DNA of 54,907 nt from a virus: IMG/VR virus record IMGVR_UViG_3300042731_005307, positions 1 through 54,907 of that record; one strand, 5' to 3'. The notes beneath the pieces were generated by a model. That model searched no databases and was not told the origin of the DNA. It was given only the letters and a program-made list of their open reading frames with translations. Below are positions 9,513-17,073 of this stretch, piece after piece (the first letter of the stretch is position 1; every line of letters starts with the position of its first letter). The translations under genes were made by a program, and so were the position numbers.

Positions 9513-10689
9513 TTTTTTTTCTCCTTTTTGATCTTCTTTGAGACCGTTCCCAATCTCTAATTATTAATTTCATAATATCTGAATCCGGTTCTAAATAATA
9601 TCCATGTTCAGATAATACAAAATCTTTGAAATTTTCCCACGGACATCCTTTCAAAAGTCCGGGGAAAATGCTACTTTGTTTTTTTATCCATGCAATATGA
9701 AAATCCACAAATCTATGCATATGTTTTATATTTCCCAAATAGGAACCGAATGAAGTGTGTCGATAATACGGCTCAATTTCATTCATTATTTTTTCCACCC
9801 GTTCCCAATATTCATTAAATATTTTTACAAATTTGGATGGGGGAGTTTTGGGAAACAGCTCTAAAAATTTATTAAACATTTCTACATTTTTCGGTTTTTG
9901 TCTTTTTTCTTTATTTAATAACTGCGGCGGGTTTTTGAGACATAATAAAAAAAACGATTTGCCTGTTGATTGATTATAAAAAACGGTACTAAGATCACGG
10001 GGCAATTTAGTTTTATCATACGGCCAATATTCTGACCGGTATAAATTATTAACTCGTTTTAATATTTTTTCGATTTCCTGATCTGTCCATTTTTTAGACA
10101 AATATTTTTTAGATATTTTATTTGTTTTTAAAAACTCTTTGTCCCAAAAGTAATTAGAAAATTTACCATTTTTTAAATCTAATATTAGCTGATTTATTTT
10201 TTGATTTGTTTTTTTAGATGATTCCTTATGTTTTCTTGTATGGCTTAGACTATTCCAATATTTTGTTATTTTATTCATAGAAGATGTTTTTGACTCGCTA
10301 GAGTCATTTATTTCCTCTTTATTATTTACTATATTATTATTATTTACTACTTTCGGGTTTTCCGTTACGGACAAACCGTTACGGGTTTCCAGTAACGGTT
10401 CCTCATAAACCATATAATCATATCCACCAAATTTTCCTTTTTCTTTTGGTTTTGGTTTTCTTTTTATATATCCGTACGTAATAAGTTCTTTAATAATAGT
10501 ATTGGTAGAGTCCCTTCCATCTGTAGATCTGTTTTTTAAATCTTCTACCTTAATTTCCCAATTATCAGGCAAACTCAGCAAATAAGATAACAATCCCTTT
10601 GCTTTCCAAGAAAGATTTTTATTTTGTAAAAAATTTTTATTAATTATTACATATGGATTATTTTTGTTTTTTTGTACTCTAATTATCAT
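9493..10689 (-). CDS. Replication initiator with N-terminal winged helix
   Basis: 398 residues. The first ~100 (KAKGLLSYLLSLPDNWEI, then DGRDSTNTIIKELITYGYI) are the winged-helix domain of phage replisome organisers. A low-complexity Asn-rich linker follows at ~110-130, then a long basic helical domain of unknown family. It probably binds the origin and loads the adjacent DnaB-like helicase. DNA coding the linker contains three equally spaced repeats and an AT-rich tract that look like the origin. It starts at ATG with GGAGG upstream. Confidence 0.75.
   Translation of the reverse strand: MIIRVQKNKNNPYVIINKNFLQNKNLSWKAKGLLSYLLSLPDNWEIKVEDLKNRSTDGRDSTNTIIKELITYGYIKRKPKPKEKGKFGGYDYMVYEEPLLETRNGLSVTENPKVVNNNNIVNNKEEINDSSESKTSSMNKITKYWNSLSHTRKHKESSKKTNQKINQLILDLKNGKFSNYFWDKEFLKTNKISKKYLSKKWTDQEIEKILKRVNNLYRSEYWPYDKTKLPRDLSTVFYNQSTGKSFFLLCLKNPPQLLNKEKRQKPKNVEMFNKFLELFPKTPPSKFVKIFNEYWERVEKIMNEIEPYYRHTSFGSYLGNIKHMHRFVDFHIAWIKKQSSIFPGLLKGCPWENFKDFVLSEHGYYLEPDSDIMKLIIRDWERSQRRSKRRKKNEYLEM
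10321..10400. other. Candidate replication origin: three 14-bp-spaced iterons plus AT tract
   Basis: Inside the initiator gene. CCGTTACGG occurs at 10362-10370 and 10376-10384, and its near-match CAGTAACGG at 10390-10398, a strict 14-base period. Because 14 is not a multiple of 3, each copy is read in a different codon frame, so the repetition is not a protein repeat. On one side lies an almost pure AT stretch (10310-10352), a likely unwinding element. An origin within the initiator gene is the lambda O arrangement. Confidence 0.6.
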
Positions 10690-10714
10690 TTACAAGTACC
10701 TCCGGGGAATAAAA

Positions 10715-10771
10715 AAAGGGTAATCACCATATCCCCAAAAATGGGGGCCGAATATATGATAATTACCCTTT
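10715..10771 (-). terminator. Terminator-like hairpin in initiator leader
   Basis: A 10-bp stem AAAGGGTAAT/ATTACCCTTT encloses an inner CCCC/GGGG hairpin and is followed on the minus strand by seven Ts. It lies between the candidate promoter at 10851-10879 and the initiator start, so it would act as an attenuator. Confidence 0.6.
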
Positions 10772-10782
10772 AATAAACAAAA

Positions 10783-10815
10783 AGAAACAGGAAAATCCGG
10801 CTGTTTCCTGTTTCT
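10783..10815 (-). terminator. Second terminator-like hairpin upstream of the initiator
   Basis: A perfect 12-bp stem AGAAACAGGAAA/TTTCCTGTTTCT with a 9-base loop, followed on the minus strand by TTTTGTTT. The other side is also T-rich, so it could work in both directions. Confidence 0.6.
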
Positions 10816-10850
10816 TCTTTTATTTTATAAATTTTACTTTCATAAAGGAT

Positions 10851-10879
10851 TATATAAAATAATGCTAAATAAAAGTAAA
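10851..10879 (-). promoter_or_regulatory. Candidate promoter for the initiator gene
   Basis: On the minus strand TTTACT is followed after 17 bases by TATATA (or after 19 by TATAAT). The CTTTACTTT context matches the other promoters of this phage. Confidence 0.5.
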
Positions 10880-10905
10880 GGATTTTTTAAAAAAATTTAT
10901 ATAAA

Positions 10906-10940
10906 ACTGCCCTACGGCCGGTTGCCGGCTTTCGGGCAGT
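10906..10940 (-). terminator. GC-rich nested hairpin, probable terminator
   Basis: Outer stem ACTGCCC/GGGCAGT and inner stem GCCGG-TTG-CCGGC; on the minus strand T-rich sequence follows. It lies just after the open frame that continues beyond the 49-residue gene and probably ends that transcript. Confidence 0.55.
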
Positions 10941-10950
10941 TAATAAAGGC

Positions 10951-11100
10951 TTAATAAGATAATATACATCCGTATGCGCCAGCTTTCCAAGAAAATCCAA
11001 TAGAATTATATCCTACTCTTAAAACTGTACATCCTTTTCCCAAACTACTGCACCTGGCCGGATATGCAGTAATTAAAACTTGAGTTAATCTAGGTCTATT
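10951..11100 (-). other. Open frame without start codon, in frame after the 49-aa gene
   Basis: After the TAA of the 49-residue gene the same frame stays open for 49 more codons and looks protein-like (YPARCSSLGKGC, VGYNSIGFSWKAGAYGC). There is no ATG or GTG at its beginning; the only TTG is internal. It could be a gene remnant, or could be reached by stop-codon readthrough. Nothing visible decides between these. Confidence 0.35.
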
Positions 11101-11250
11101 TTAAAATTGTCTGTTAGCAAATTCTAAAACAGACAAAAAATGTTTAAACGAATGTTTTTTAATTTGTTTAGATATTTCTGATCTTAAAGAATTATCTTCA
11201 ATAACTTTGTTATAAAATCTATACGCTTTTTTAATTTGTTTTTTATTCAT
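11101..11250 (-). CDS. Small basic protein, unknown function
   Basis: 49 residues beginning MNKKQIKKAYRFYNKVI, Lys-rich and probably helical. ATG at 11250 follows a strong AGGAGA site and a complete copy of the phage regulatory module, so expression is well supported although the family is not recognised. Confidence 0.65.
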   Translation of the reverse strand: MNKKQIKKAYRFYNKVIEDNSLRSEISKQIKKHSFKHFLSVLEFANRQF

Positions 11251-11362
11251 TTTAAAATCTCCTTTATTAACTTTATGTATATAATATACAGAATAAAGTA
11301 AATAAAGTAAAGTACTTTTTTACTGCTTAATATATTTTTATATTTATAAGTACTGGTTTTAT
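11251..11362 (-). promoter_or_regulatory. Regulatory module copy A (promoter with AGTACT repeats)
   Basis: Minus strand: CAGTACTTATAAA, then AAAAAAGTACTTTACTTTA, with -35 TTTACT (11306-11311), 17 bases, -10 TATATT (11283-11288), and ACATAAAGTTAATAAAGGAG. The same ordered elements occur at 17505-17616 (plus) and 40378-40490 (minus). AGTACT is a palindrome present twice per module, a plausible operator. Confidence 0.7.
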
Positions 11363-11368
11363 GAGCAG

Positions 11369-12259
11369 TTATTTAGCATTATACCATTTTTTGATTGTAT
11401 GCTTTCTTAAATAGCTAACTTCTTTATTTGTCATATTTCCCGGATCAGAAAATTTTCCAGAAATTTTTAATAATTCGACATCGATAAAAGGACTTAATTG
11501 ATATGATAATTCTTTTGCCTTTTTTTGTGCTTTTTGTCCCTGATCGTATAAAATAAATATTCTATCAAAATGTTTTATTATAAATCGAACTTGCTGAATA
11601 GTAAAAGCAGTACCGAACGTACAAACAGCACCCGGCCCAATCTTCCAAACATCAATCAGGCCCTCAACTAATATCCCTGTTTTATTTTTTATTTTATCTA
11701 TTCCGTATACAATATGTTTATGTTGTATTATTTCATTATCTATTTTACAAGCCTTATAACGTAAACTAGATTTCCCGGTAATATCCCTTGCTTGATAAGA
11801 AACAATTCTTTTTTTATATTCGATCGGTGCTAATATTCTATAACTATACGGTCCAATGATATCTGTTCCTTTAATGTTCCATTCTATAACTAATTGTTCC
11901 GGGTTTAAATTTCTTTTTATTAAATAATCTTTATGCGGTTTTTGCAACGGAATAGTTTCTGCTGGCAGTTTAAGTTCTTTAACTTTCTTTTTTCTTTTTT
12001 TCTTTTGGATAAAAGGACGGGAGTATTGTTGTATAATTTTATTTGGATTAGAATTTGTTAATTCTAAAATTAAATCATATAACGGGTGCCATCCACATTT
12101 CCAGCAATAATAATATCCGCCGTCAATATTTATTCCGCCGTGATTTGTTCTATCATCGCAAAAAGGACAGCAAATATTTACCCAGCCCTCTTGTGTATTT
12201 TTTATTGTATCTGGAATAGTTATATCATAATCTTCGCAAAATGCTTTTGCATTAAACAT
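11369..12259 (-). CDS. DnaG-type primase (zinc finger + TOPRIM)
   Basis: 296 residues. The N-terminal zinc finger has C31-x2-C34 and C52-x2-C55 (CPFC, CWKC). The TOPRIM part has ILVEGLIDVW with Glu199 and ILYDQGQKAQ around Asp239. It makes RNA primers for the DnaB-like helicase complex. It is shorter than bacterial DnaG and has no clear helicase-binding domain. The usual DxD of TOPRIM is not intact: the second Asp appears replaced, which is odd for an active primase. Confidence 0.82.
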   Translation of the reverse strand: MFNAKAFCEDYDITIPDTIKNTQEGWVNICCPFCDDRTNHGGINIDGGYYYCWKCGWHPLYDLILELTNSNPNKIIQQYSRPFIQKKKRKKKVKELKLPAETIPLQKPHKDYLIKRNLNPEQLVIEWNIKGTDIIGPYSYRILAPIEYKKRIVSYQARDITGKSSLRYKACKIDNEIIQHKHIVYGIDKIKNKTGILVEGLIDVWKIGPGAVCTFGTAFTIQQVRFIIKHFDRIFILYDQGQKAQKKAKELSYQLSPFIDVELLKISGKFSDPGNMTNKEVSYLRKHTIKKWYNAK

Positions 12260-12280
12260 TGAATACCTCTTAAAATAAAA

Positions 12281-12306
12281 AACGGCCCCGAAACATAAGG
12301 GCCGTT
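12281..12306 (-). terminator. Rho-independent terminator
   Basis: Stem AACGGCCC/GGGCCGTT followed on the minus strand by TTTTTTATTTT. Nearly the same hairpin is found at 14635-14659. Confidence 0.7.
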
Positions 12307-12318
12307 AAAGTTTTATGT

Positions 12319-12435
12319 TTAGTCCAATTCTAAAAATTGGACATTACAATCATCATCAAACCTAGAGTGCACAGCCCCATAGCTGTCAATAATACCGACA
12401 ATAAAACCGATAGACAGGTCTTTAAATTTTTTCAT
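12319..12435 (-). CDS. Small protein, unknown function
   Basis: 38 residues (MKKFKDLSIGFIVGIIDSYG at the start, then an acidic tail). ATG at 12435 has GGAGAA upstream and the gene ends a few bases before a terminator, so it reads as the last gene of the 15.1-12.3 kb operon. No family recognised. Confidence 0.55.
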   Translation of the reverse strand: MKKFKDLSIGFIVGIIDSYGAVHSRFDDDCNVQFLELD

Positions 12436-12450
12436 AATAATTCTCCAAAA

Positions 12451-12729
12451 TTAACTATAAAATGATCGATACATAAATTCTTTTAATTTTTCTTTATCAT
12501 AAAAAATAAATTCGTTTTTTCTTAAATCTTCTAATAATAATATATTCATATTTTCAAATTTATGTAAATGCACATTTTGATTATGTTCCATTTTATTTTG
12601 CTTTTGTACTTCTTTTTCTAAATCTAAAAGTGTAGTAGAAGACATTAAAACATAATCAGGAAATTTATTTGTTTCTATAATAAATCTTTTTTTCTCTTGT
12701 GACAACAAATGAATAATACTAAGTATCAT
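12451..12729 (-). CDS. Hypothetical protein
   Basis: 92 residues, no recognised motif. The C-terminal half (MNILLLEDLRKNEFIFYDKE) alternates hydrophobic and charged residues as in a small alpha/beta fold. It overlaps the stop of the SF2 helicase upstream by 4 bp, so it is translationally coupled. Confidence 0.6.
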   Translation of the reverse strand: MILSIIHLLSQEKKRFIIETNKFPDYVLMSSTTLLDLEKEVQKQNKMEHNQNVHLHKFENMNILLLEDLRKNEFIFYDKEKLKEFMYRSFYS

Positions 12730-14033
12730 ATTAGCTCTCCAAAATCTCCGTCATTAATCATGTCAATATTACGGATTTTTCTTTTTAAATTTTTTGCGAC
12801 TTCTTCTTCTATGGTATTCCTGCAAAATATTATTTTTTGAGTTACATAATCTGCCTTTGTTCCCTCCCGGACAGTTCTTCCAAAAACCTGTTTTAGATTT
12901 TTAGCACTTTCAGGTGGACTTATTATACTTACTCTCGGGTGCCCTCCCTGAGTATCGTGCAGAGATATGGATTCACCGCCAGCCCTGGAATTCAATAATA
13001 TTATTTTGCTTTTATTATTTTGGAAATCCCTCATGTTTTTTATTCGATTTTTTCCGGCAACGCCCCCGTCTATAATGCAATTTGTTTTTAGTTTTTTTGA
13101 TAGTTCTGTTATTGTCTGCTTGAAATTCACAAACAAACAAACGCTATGCCCTTTTGCAAGCAAATCACTAGTCATTTCTATCATAGTAGATACTTTTAAT
13201 AATTCTATTTCCTGCCGGGCCTTTATCCGTTTTGTGATTTCTATGATTCCTTTTATGTCATCATATAGGTTTTGTATTTTTACGGCCGACTCCATATCAT
13301 ATGCTTCACTGATAATATTGTTTTTTGGAAAGCCTGGTATTTCACTTGCCTTCATTCTTGCCCCGTATTTTGGATATATATCATTATGTATTTTTATCAA
13401 ATTGGATTTGGACGCATTAAAATCAAATCCACCGAAATGCCCATCTGTAATTCCTCTATTATATCCCCATGTTTGGAATCCCATCCAATCAGAAAAAAGT
13501 CCCAGCACCAACCCAATATTATACATATCTGTTGCCTTATCTGTTATGGTTGCAGACAGGGACAATATTTTGCTATTTGTTTTTTTAGAAAATCTTAATA
13601 TTTTTCCATTCAATGTAGAATAACTCCCACACCGGTGGGCCTCATCAAAAACAATAAGATCATTTTTATCAGTCAGCCATTGAAATTTTACTACTCTTCT
13701 TTTTTTCCTTTTTCCTCTTCTGTCATAAAATGTTTGCATGTATTCTGTTCTACGTAAACATTCTATATTCCCTCTTTGATATTGTTCGTAGTTAAAAGCT
13801 ATTATGGGAACTTCAAATGCATCAGCAATTTCCTGCCATGTAGAAATACTATTTTTTGGGACTAAGGCGATTATTTTACATTTTAATAATTTTGCCAATG
13901 CTATTGATGTATATGTTTTACCGGTTCCGGTATCACTCCCATCCAGGGCTGCTCCCTGTTTTTGTAAAATATTAATCATTTTATTTATATGTATGTTTTG
14001 ATAGGGCCGTAAAAGTTTATGTTTATAATTCAT
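12726..14033 (-). CDS. SF2 DEAD/DEAH-type helicase
   Basis: 435 residues. Walker A GSDTGTGKT (~33-41), DEAH within VFDEAHRC, motif III LSATITDK and motif VI VFGRTVREG. It uses ATP to move on or remodel nucleic acid in phage replication or recombination. It is distinct from the helicase-methylase at 3.7-6.0 kb. It overlaps the sigma-like gene upstream by 11 bp. Confidence 0.87.
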   Translation of the reverse strand: MNYKHKLLRPYQNIHINKMINILQKQGAALDGSDTGTGKTYTSIALAKLLKCKIIALVPKNSISTWQEIADAFEVPIIAFNYEQYQRGNIECLRRTEYMQTFYDRRGKRKKRRVVKFQWLTDKNDLIVFDEAHRCGSYSTLNGKILRFSKKTNSKILSLSATITDKATDMYNIGLVLGLFSDWMGFQTWGYNRGITDGHFGGFDFNASKSNLIKIHNDIYPKYGARMKASEIPGFPKNNIISEAYDMESAVKIQNLYDDIKGIIEITKRIKARQEIELLKVSTMIEMTSDLLAKGHSVCLFVNFKQTITELSKKLKTNCIIDGGVAGKNRIKNMRDFQNNKSKIILLNSRAGGESISLHDTQGGHPRVSIISPPESAKNLKQVFGRTVREGTKADYVTQKIIFCRNTIEEEVAKNLKRKIRNIDMINDGDFGELI

Positions 14034-14607
14034 TTATTATTTCCTGCCTTATTTTTCTAAAGCAATTTTTTATGGTGGTAATTTTCCACCCTTTTTCTCT
14101 CAGATATTTTTGTATGGATTTCCGGCTCATTTTTCTGCTTTTATACGGGAACTCTCGTTTTTGTTTTTCCGTAGGATGCAAAATTAAACGTAATATATAT
14201 TTACACTCTTTTGCCAGATCCCCATTTAAATTATTTATTAAATCATTAAGTTCAATTGTTTGCACACAATAATCATCGTGTGCTAACGGATCAATGTAAT
14301 ATTCATTTCCATAATATTCAGCATCATCTATTTTTGTAACAATACTGATTTCTGATTTTCTTTTTTTTTCTTCTTTTTCCAAAAATCGTATAATTTCCCA
14401 TTCCAGGGAATTACATAAATGAGTAGAAAAAGAATGTTTTCTGTTTGGTATTTTTAAAAATGATGTGACACACTCCATAAAAATTAAATTTGCCTGGCCT
14501 TGTAATTCTTCCCGGTCTACCCCGGTTAAAATAAAATATTTATTTACTTTTTGGTGCAATAAATTATTATAACCATAATACATTTCTTCTACTACGGAAC
14601 AATTCAT
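14023..14607 (-). CDS. Sigma-factor-like transcription regulator
   Basis: 194 residues. DREELQGQANLIFMECVTSF and FSTHLCNSLEWEIIRFLEKE resemble sigma70 region 2 helices. The C-terminal MSRKSIQKYLREKGWKITTI with FRKIRQEI resembles a region 4 helix-turn-helix. It may redirect host RNA polymerase to phage promoters, or be a related late activator. Assignment rests on the pattern only. AGGAGA precedes the ATG. Confidence 0.6.
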   Translation of the reverse strand: MNCSVVEEMYYGYNNLLHQKVNKYFILTGVDREELQGQANLIFMECVTSFLKIPNRKHSFSTHLCNSLEWEIIRFLEKEEKKRKSEISIVTKIDDAEYYGNEYYIDPLAHDDYCVQTIELNDLINNLNGDLAKECKYILRLILHPTEKQKREFPYKSRKMSRKSIQKYLREKGWKITTIKNCFRKIRQEIINEL

Positions 14608-14634
14608 AATTTTCTCCTTTTTAGATTTTTAAAA

Positions 14635-14659
14635 AACGGCCCCGGAACATGGGGCCGTT
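14635..14659 (-). terminator. Rho-independent terminator
   Basis: Perfect stem AACGGCCCC/GGGGCCGTT with a 7-base loop followed on the minus strand by TTTTTT. It ends the single-gene transcript of 14682-15116 and is a near copy of the hairpin at 12281-12306. Confidence 0.8.
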
Positions 14660-14681
14660 AAAGCTAATTTTAACAAACCGC

Positions 14682-15116
14682 TTAATGCGGTTCGTTTTGT
14701 TTTTTTGCTATTGTGGACGTTTTAAATGAAATTTCAACGTGCATTCCATCTATCAACACAATTAAAATTTTTTGCACTTTTGAATATGTTTTAGAAACTT
14801 CAAAGGACACTTGTTCGTCTTCGTCCATTTCTATTTTAATAGCGTGTTCTTGATATAATGGAACAATAGATTCAATTTCCTCCGCTCCGATTATAAATTT
14901 GGAATTCACATCACGGACTTTAAAAATAAATATATTATTTTTAAAATCTTCGAACTGCATTTCATTCATTTTTACAACCGATACTTTATCTATTCCTCGT
15001 TTACGAATAGACAAAGGTAACGCTTTCCCTTTTAAAAAACATTCGATTGTAAGCGAATTACAACGTTTTAGCAATTCGTACAAAAATTGTACTTCTTGTT
15101 GTTTTTGTTCTTCCAT
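14682..15116 (-). CDS. Hypothetical protein, first early minus gene
   Basis: 144 residues from ATG 15116, which has GGAGG at the right distance; an upstream TTG in frame lies inside that ribosome site and is rejected. Predicted mixed alpha/beta with a strand-rich C-terminus (KILIVLIDGMHVEISFKTST). No family recognised. It has its own promoter and terminator, so it is separately expressed, possibly early. Confidence 0.65.
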   Translation of the reverse strand: MEEQKQQEVQFLYELLKRCNSLTIECFLKGKALPLSIRKRGIDKVSVVKMNEMQFEDFKNNIFIFKVRDVNSKFIIGAEEIESIVPLYQEHAIKIEMDEDEQVSFEVSKTYSKVQKILIVLIDGMHVEISFKTSTIAKKQNEPH

Positions 15117-15145
15117 TTTAACCTCCAATTTTTAACTTTAATACT

Positions 15146-15173
15146 AAAATAACAAAAACAGTGATCAAGTAAA
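15146..15173 (-). promoter_or_regulatory. Promoter for 14682-15116
   Basis: Minus strand AAGTACTTTACTT with -35 TTTACT, 16 bases, TATTTT. It shares the AAGTAC upstream extension of the regulatory modules and is divergent from the plus-strand promoter at 15223-15250. Confidence 0.55.
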
Positions 15174-15222
15174 GTACTTTTTAATTTTTTTTAAAAAAAT
15201 TTCACTTTTTGGAAAATAATTA

Positions 15223-15250
15223 TTTCTTTTTGTGTTTAAAATAGTATAAT
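15223..15250 (+). promoter_or_regulatory. Promoter for the plus-strand accessory operon
   Basis: TTTCTT, 16 bases, TATAAT at 15245-15250, 30 bases before the first ATG. Same -35 style as the promoter at 7645-7673. Confidence 0.5.
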
Positions 15251-15280
15251 ATAACTATTAACGGAAAAAAGGAGTGCAGC

Positions 15281-15454
15281 ATGAAATATACCTATAGAAT
15301 ATTTTTTAAAAAAACTTCAGATAGTGCTAAGGCAAAATCTTGTAAACAAATAGAACTTCCCGCGAACAATTTTAAATCTGCATCTAAAATGGCGCATAAT
15401 ATAGCATCTAAAGAAAAACTAAGAGTTGTGATGGTAGCAGAGTTGCCTCAGTGA
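15281..15454 (+). CDS. Small basic protein, unknown function
   Basis: 57 residues starting MKYTYRIFFKKTSDSAKAKS, basic, no recognised family. GGAG ribosome site. Its TGA overlaps the GTG start of the next gene (GTGA), so the two are translationally coupled. First gene of the plus-strand operon. Confidence 0.65.
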   Translation: MKYTYRIFFKKTSDSAKAKSCKQIELPANNFKSASKMAHNIASKEKLRVVMVAELPQ

Positions 15455-16554
15455 AAACAATTAAAGGAAAAATAAAAAGAATGAAAAAACCGGAACCTAA
15501 AACAATATCATTGAATGATATTGAAAAAATGAAAAAAATTTTAGAATATTATTTTAAAAAATACGGAAAAATTCCAAAACTTTCGTATATAAAGGAAGAA
15601 ACCGGATTGGATAAAAATTCTATTTACAAAATATTGTCCTATCTCAAAAACAAAAAGTTTCTTTTGGTTGAAAATAATAAACTCACGATCAGCCAACTGC
15701 CGGACAAAATAAAAAAACTCCCGGTTAAAAAAGTTGTAAATAAAATCAAACAAAAAAAAGACACTGTTAAATTAGATGTTACTCAATTTAAAAAACCGGT
15801 TATTAAATTTAATAACTGGATATCAATTTTGAAATATATATTATTAGTTATCGGTATAGGAGCCACGTACATGTCTGTGTATTATTCAGACAACTGGCTC
15901 CGGGAATTTTTGAGTCCGTTCCGGTCTTTGTTATTAGCAACCATAATGGTTGCTTTTGCTGTTAGTGCGTTTGAATTAATAGTACTGTTTTTTAAAAAGA
16001 AACAATATGCTTTAATTTTTGTTTTTTCTTTATTATGGATTATTGTTACTGTATTTTCTATGATCAGTACCGTGGCCGGACAGTATAATGCCCGCATAGA
16101 AAAACTTAATTTGCAATACAAACAGGAAAAATTGATTGCAGAAAATGATATAAAAAATATGGAATATGCGGAACAAAAACAGGAATACCAGGAACGGGCC
16201 AGGATACTTAAAGAGGATATAAAACAACTACAATCTGTGTTATCTCAATACACGACAAAAGAAAATATTGAAAAAAACAAAAAACAATATAATGCTTTTC
16301 GTTGGAGATACTACAGCGCAAAAAAAGAATTAAATAATGTATTAAAAAAATTAACTAATTTAAGAAAAAATAAAAACATAACAATTGTTAAAAAAAGTCC
16401 GCCTGATTTTTATTTGTGGATGAATTCTATTTTTAGATGGAAGCCGGAAATGATACAATTTTGGCTGAGTGTATTCCCGGCTATATTTATAGATTTAATT
16501 GCTCCAATTTCTTTTGCAATCGTTATGTTTGTAGGAAGAGAAAATGGAAAATAA
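15451..16554 (+). CDS. Membrane protein with N-terminal winged helix and coiled coil
   Basis: 367 residues from GTG. Residues ~20-80 read as a winged helix-turn-helix (YIKEETGLDKNSIYKILSYL, then KKFLLVENNKLTI). A basic linker leads to about three membrane segments (~114-200). A long charged coiled coil follows (~205-310), then a final membrane segment (~340-362). It would place a DNA-binding-like domain at the inner membrane. Possible roles are anchoring of DNA, membrane signalling or exclusion; none is shown. No family name recognised. Confidence 0.6.
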   Translation: MKTIKGKIKRMKKPEPKTISLNDIEKMKKILEYYFKKYGKIPKLSYIKEETGLDKNSIYKILSYLKNKKFLLVENNKLTISQLPDKIKKLPVKKVVNKIKQKKDTVKLDVTQFKKPVIKFNNWISILKYILLVIGIGATYMSVYYSDNWLREFLSPFRSLLLATIMVAFAVSAFELIVLFFKKKQYALIFVFSLLWIIVTVFSMISTVAGQYNARIEKLNLQYKQEKLIAENDIKNMEYAEQKQEYQERARILKEDIKQLQSVLSQYTTKENIEKNKKQYNAFRWRYYSAKKELNNVLKKLTNLRKNKNITIVKKSPPDFYLWMNSIFRWKPEMIQFWLSVFPAIFIDLIAPISFAIVMFVGRENGK

Positions 16555-16720
16555 ATATTTTATTCTTTTTAAAAGTTCATTCGACAATCAAATATATCCC
16601 CTATGCTGGGAGGGGACAAATCATTTAGTTGCTTTTAACAGCGAACAGGGAGCAAAAGACTATATGCAAAAACCGTATTTAAAAAATCTAAAATATAAAA
16701 TAGTGGGATTAGACATATGA
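16544..16720 (+). CDS. Hypothetical small protein
   Basis: 58 residues (MENKYFILFKSSFDNQIYPL at the start). The ATG lies inside the end of the membrane-protein gene and the TGA overlaps the next ATG, so it sits tightly in the plus-strand operon. The pattern fits a small beta-rich domain; no family recognised. Confidence 0.6.
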   Translation: MENKYFILFKSSFDNQIYPLCWEGTNHLVAFNSEQGAKDYMQKPYLKNLKYKIVGLDI

Positions 16721-17061
16721 TAAATGAGCAGAAAATTAAAGAAGCTAATTTTGATCTGATAGAAAAACGAACAGATGGGGCTATGTATCGGAAAGGAAAT
16801 TTACTTGTGATTTGTTCTTGCAACATAGAAAATGACGACAAAAGATGGTGGCATTTGTCTTTGTCGAGGCCAAATCGGTATCCGCCACACGAAGAAATAT
16901 TATATATTAAAAACTTATTTTTCGGAACAGATAAAAAAGTAATAATGATTTTTCCCAAAAAAGAAAATTATATAAATATTCATAAATATTGTTTTCATCT
17001 TTTTTACTGCGTAGACGGGGACAACATTCCAGAATTTTCTTTAAACGGGATAACTTTATAA
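16717..17061 (+). CDS. Small phage protein with conserved HLSLSRPNRYP motif
   Basis: 114 residues. The core WWHLSLSRPNRYPPHEEI followed by VIMIFPKKENYINIH resembles a widespread family of small uncharacterised phage proteins that carry HLSxSRxxRxP. Its function is unknown. Fourth gene of the plus-strand operon, overlapping its upstream neighbour by 4 bp. Confidence 0.6.
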   Translation: MINEQKIKEANFDLIEKRTDGAMYRKGNLLVICSCNIENDDKRWWHLSLSRPNRYPPHEEILYIKNLFFGTDKKVIMIFPKKENYINIHKYCFHLFYCVDGDNIPEFSLNGITL

Positions 17062-17073
17062 AAGGAGAAAACC

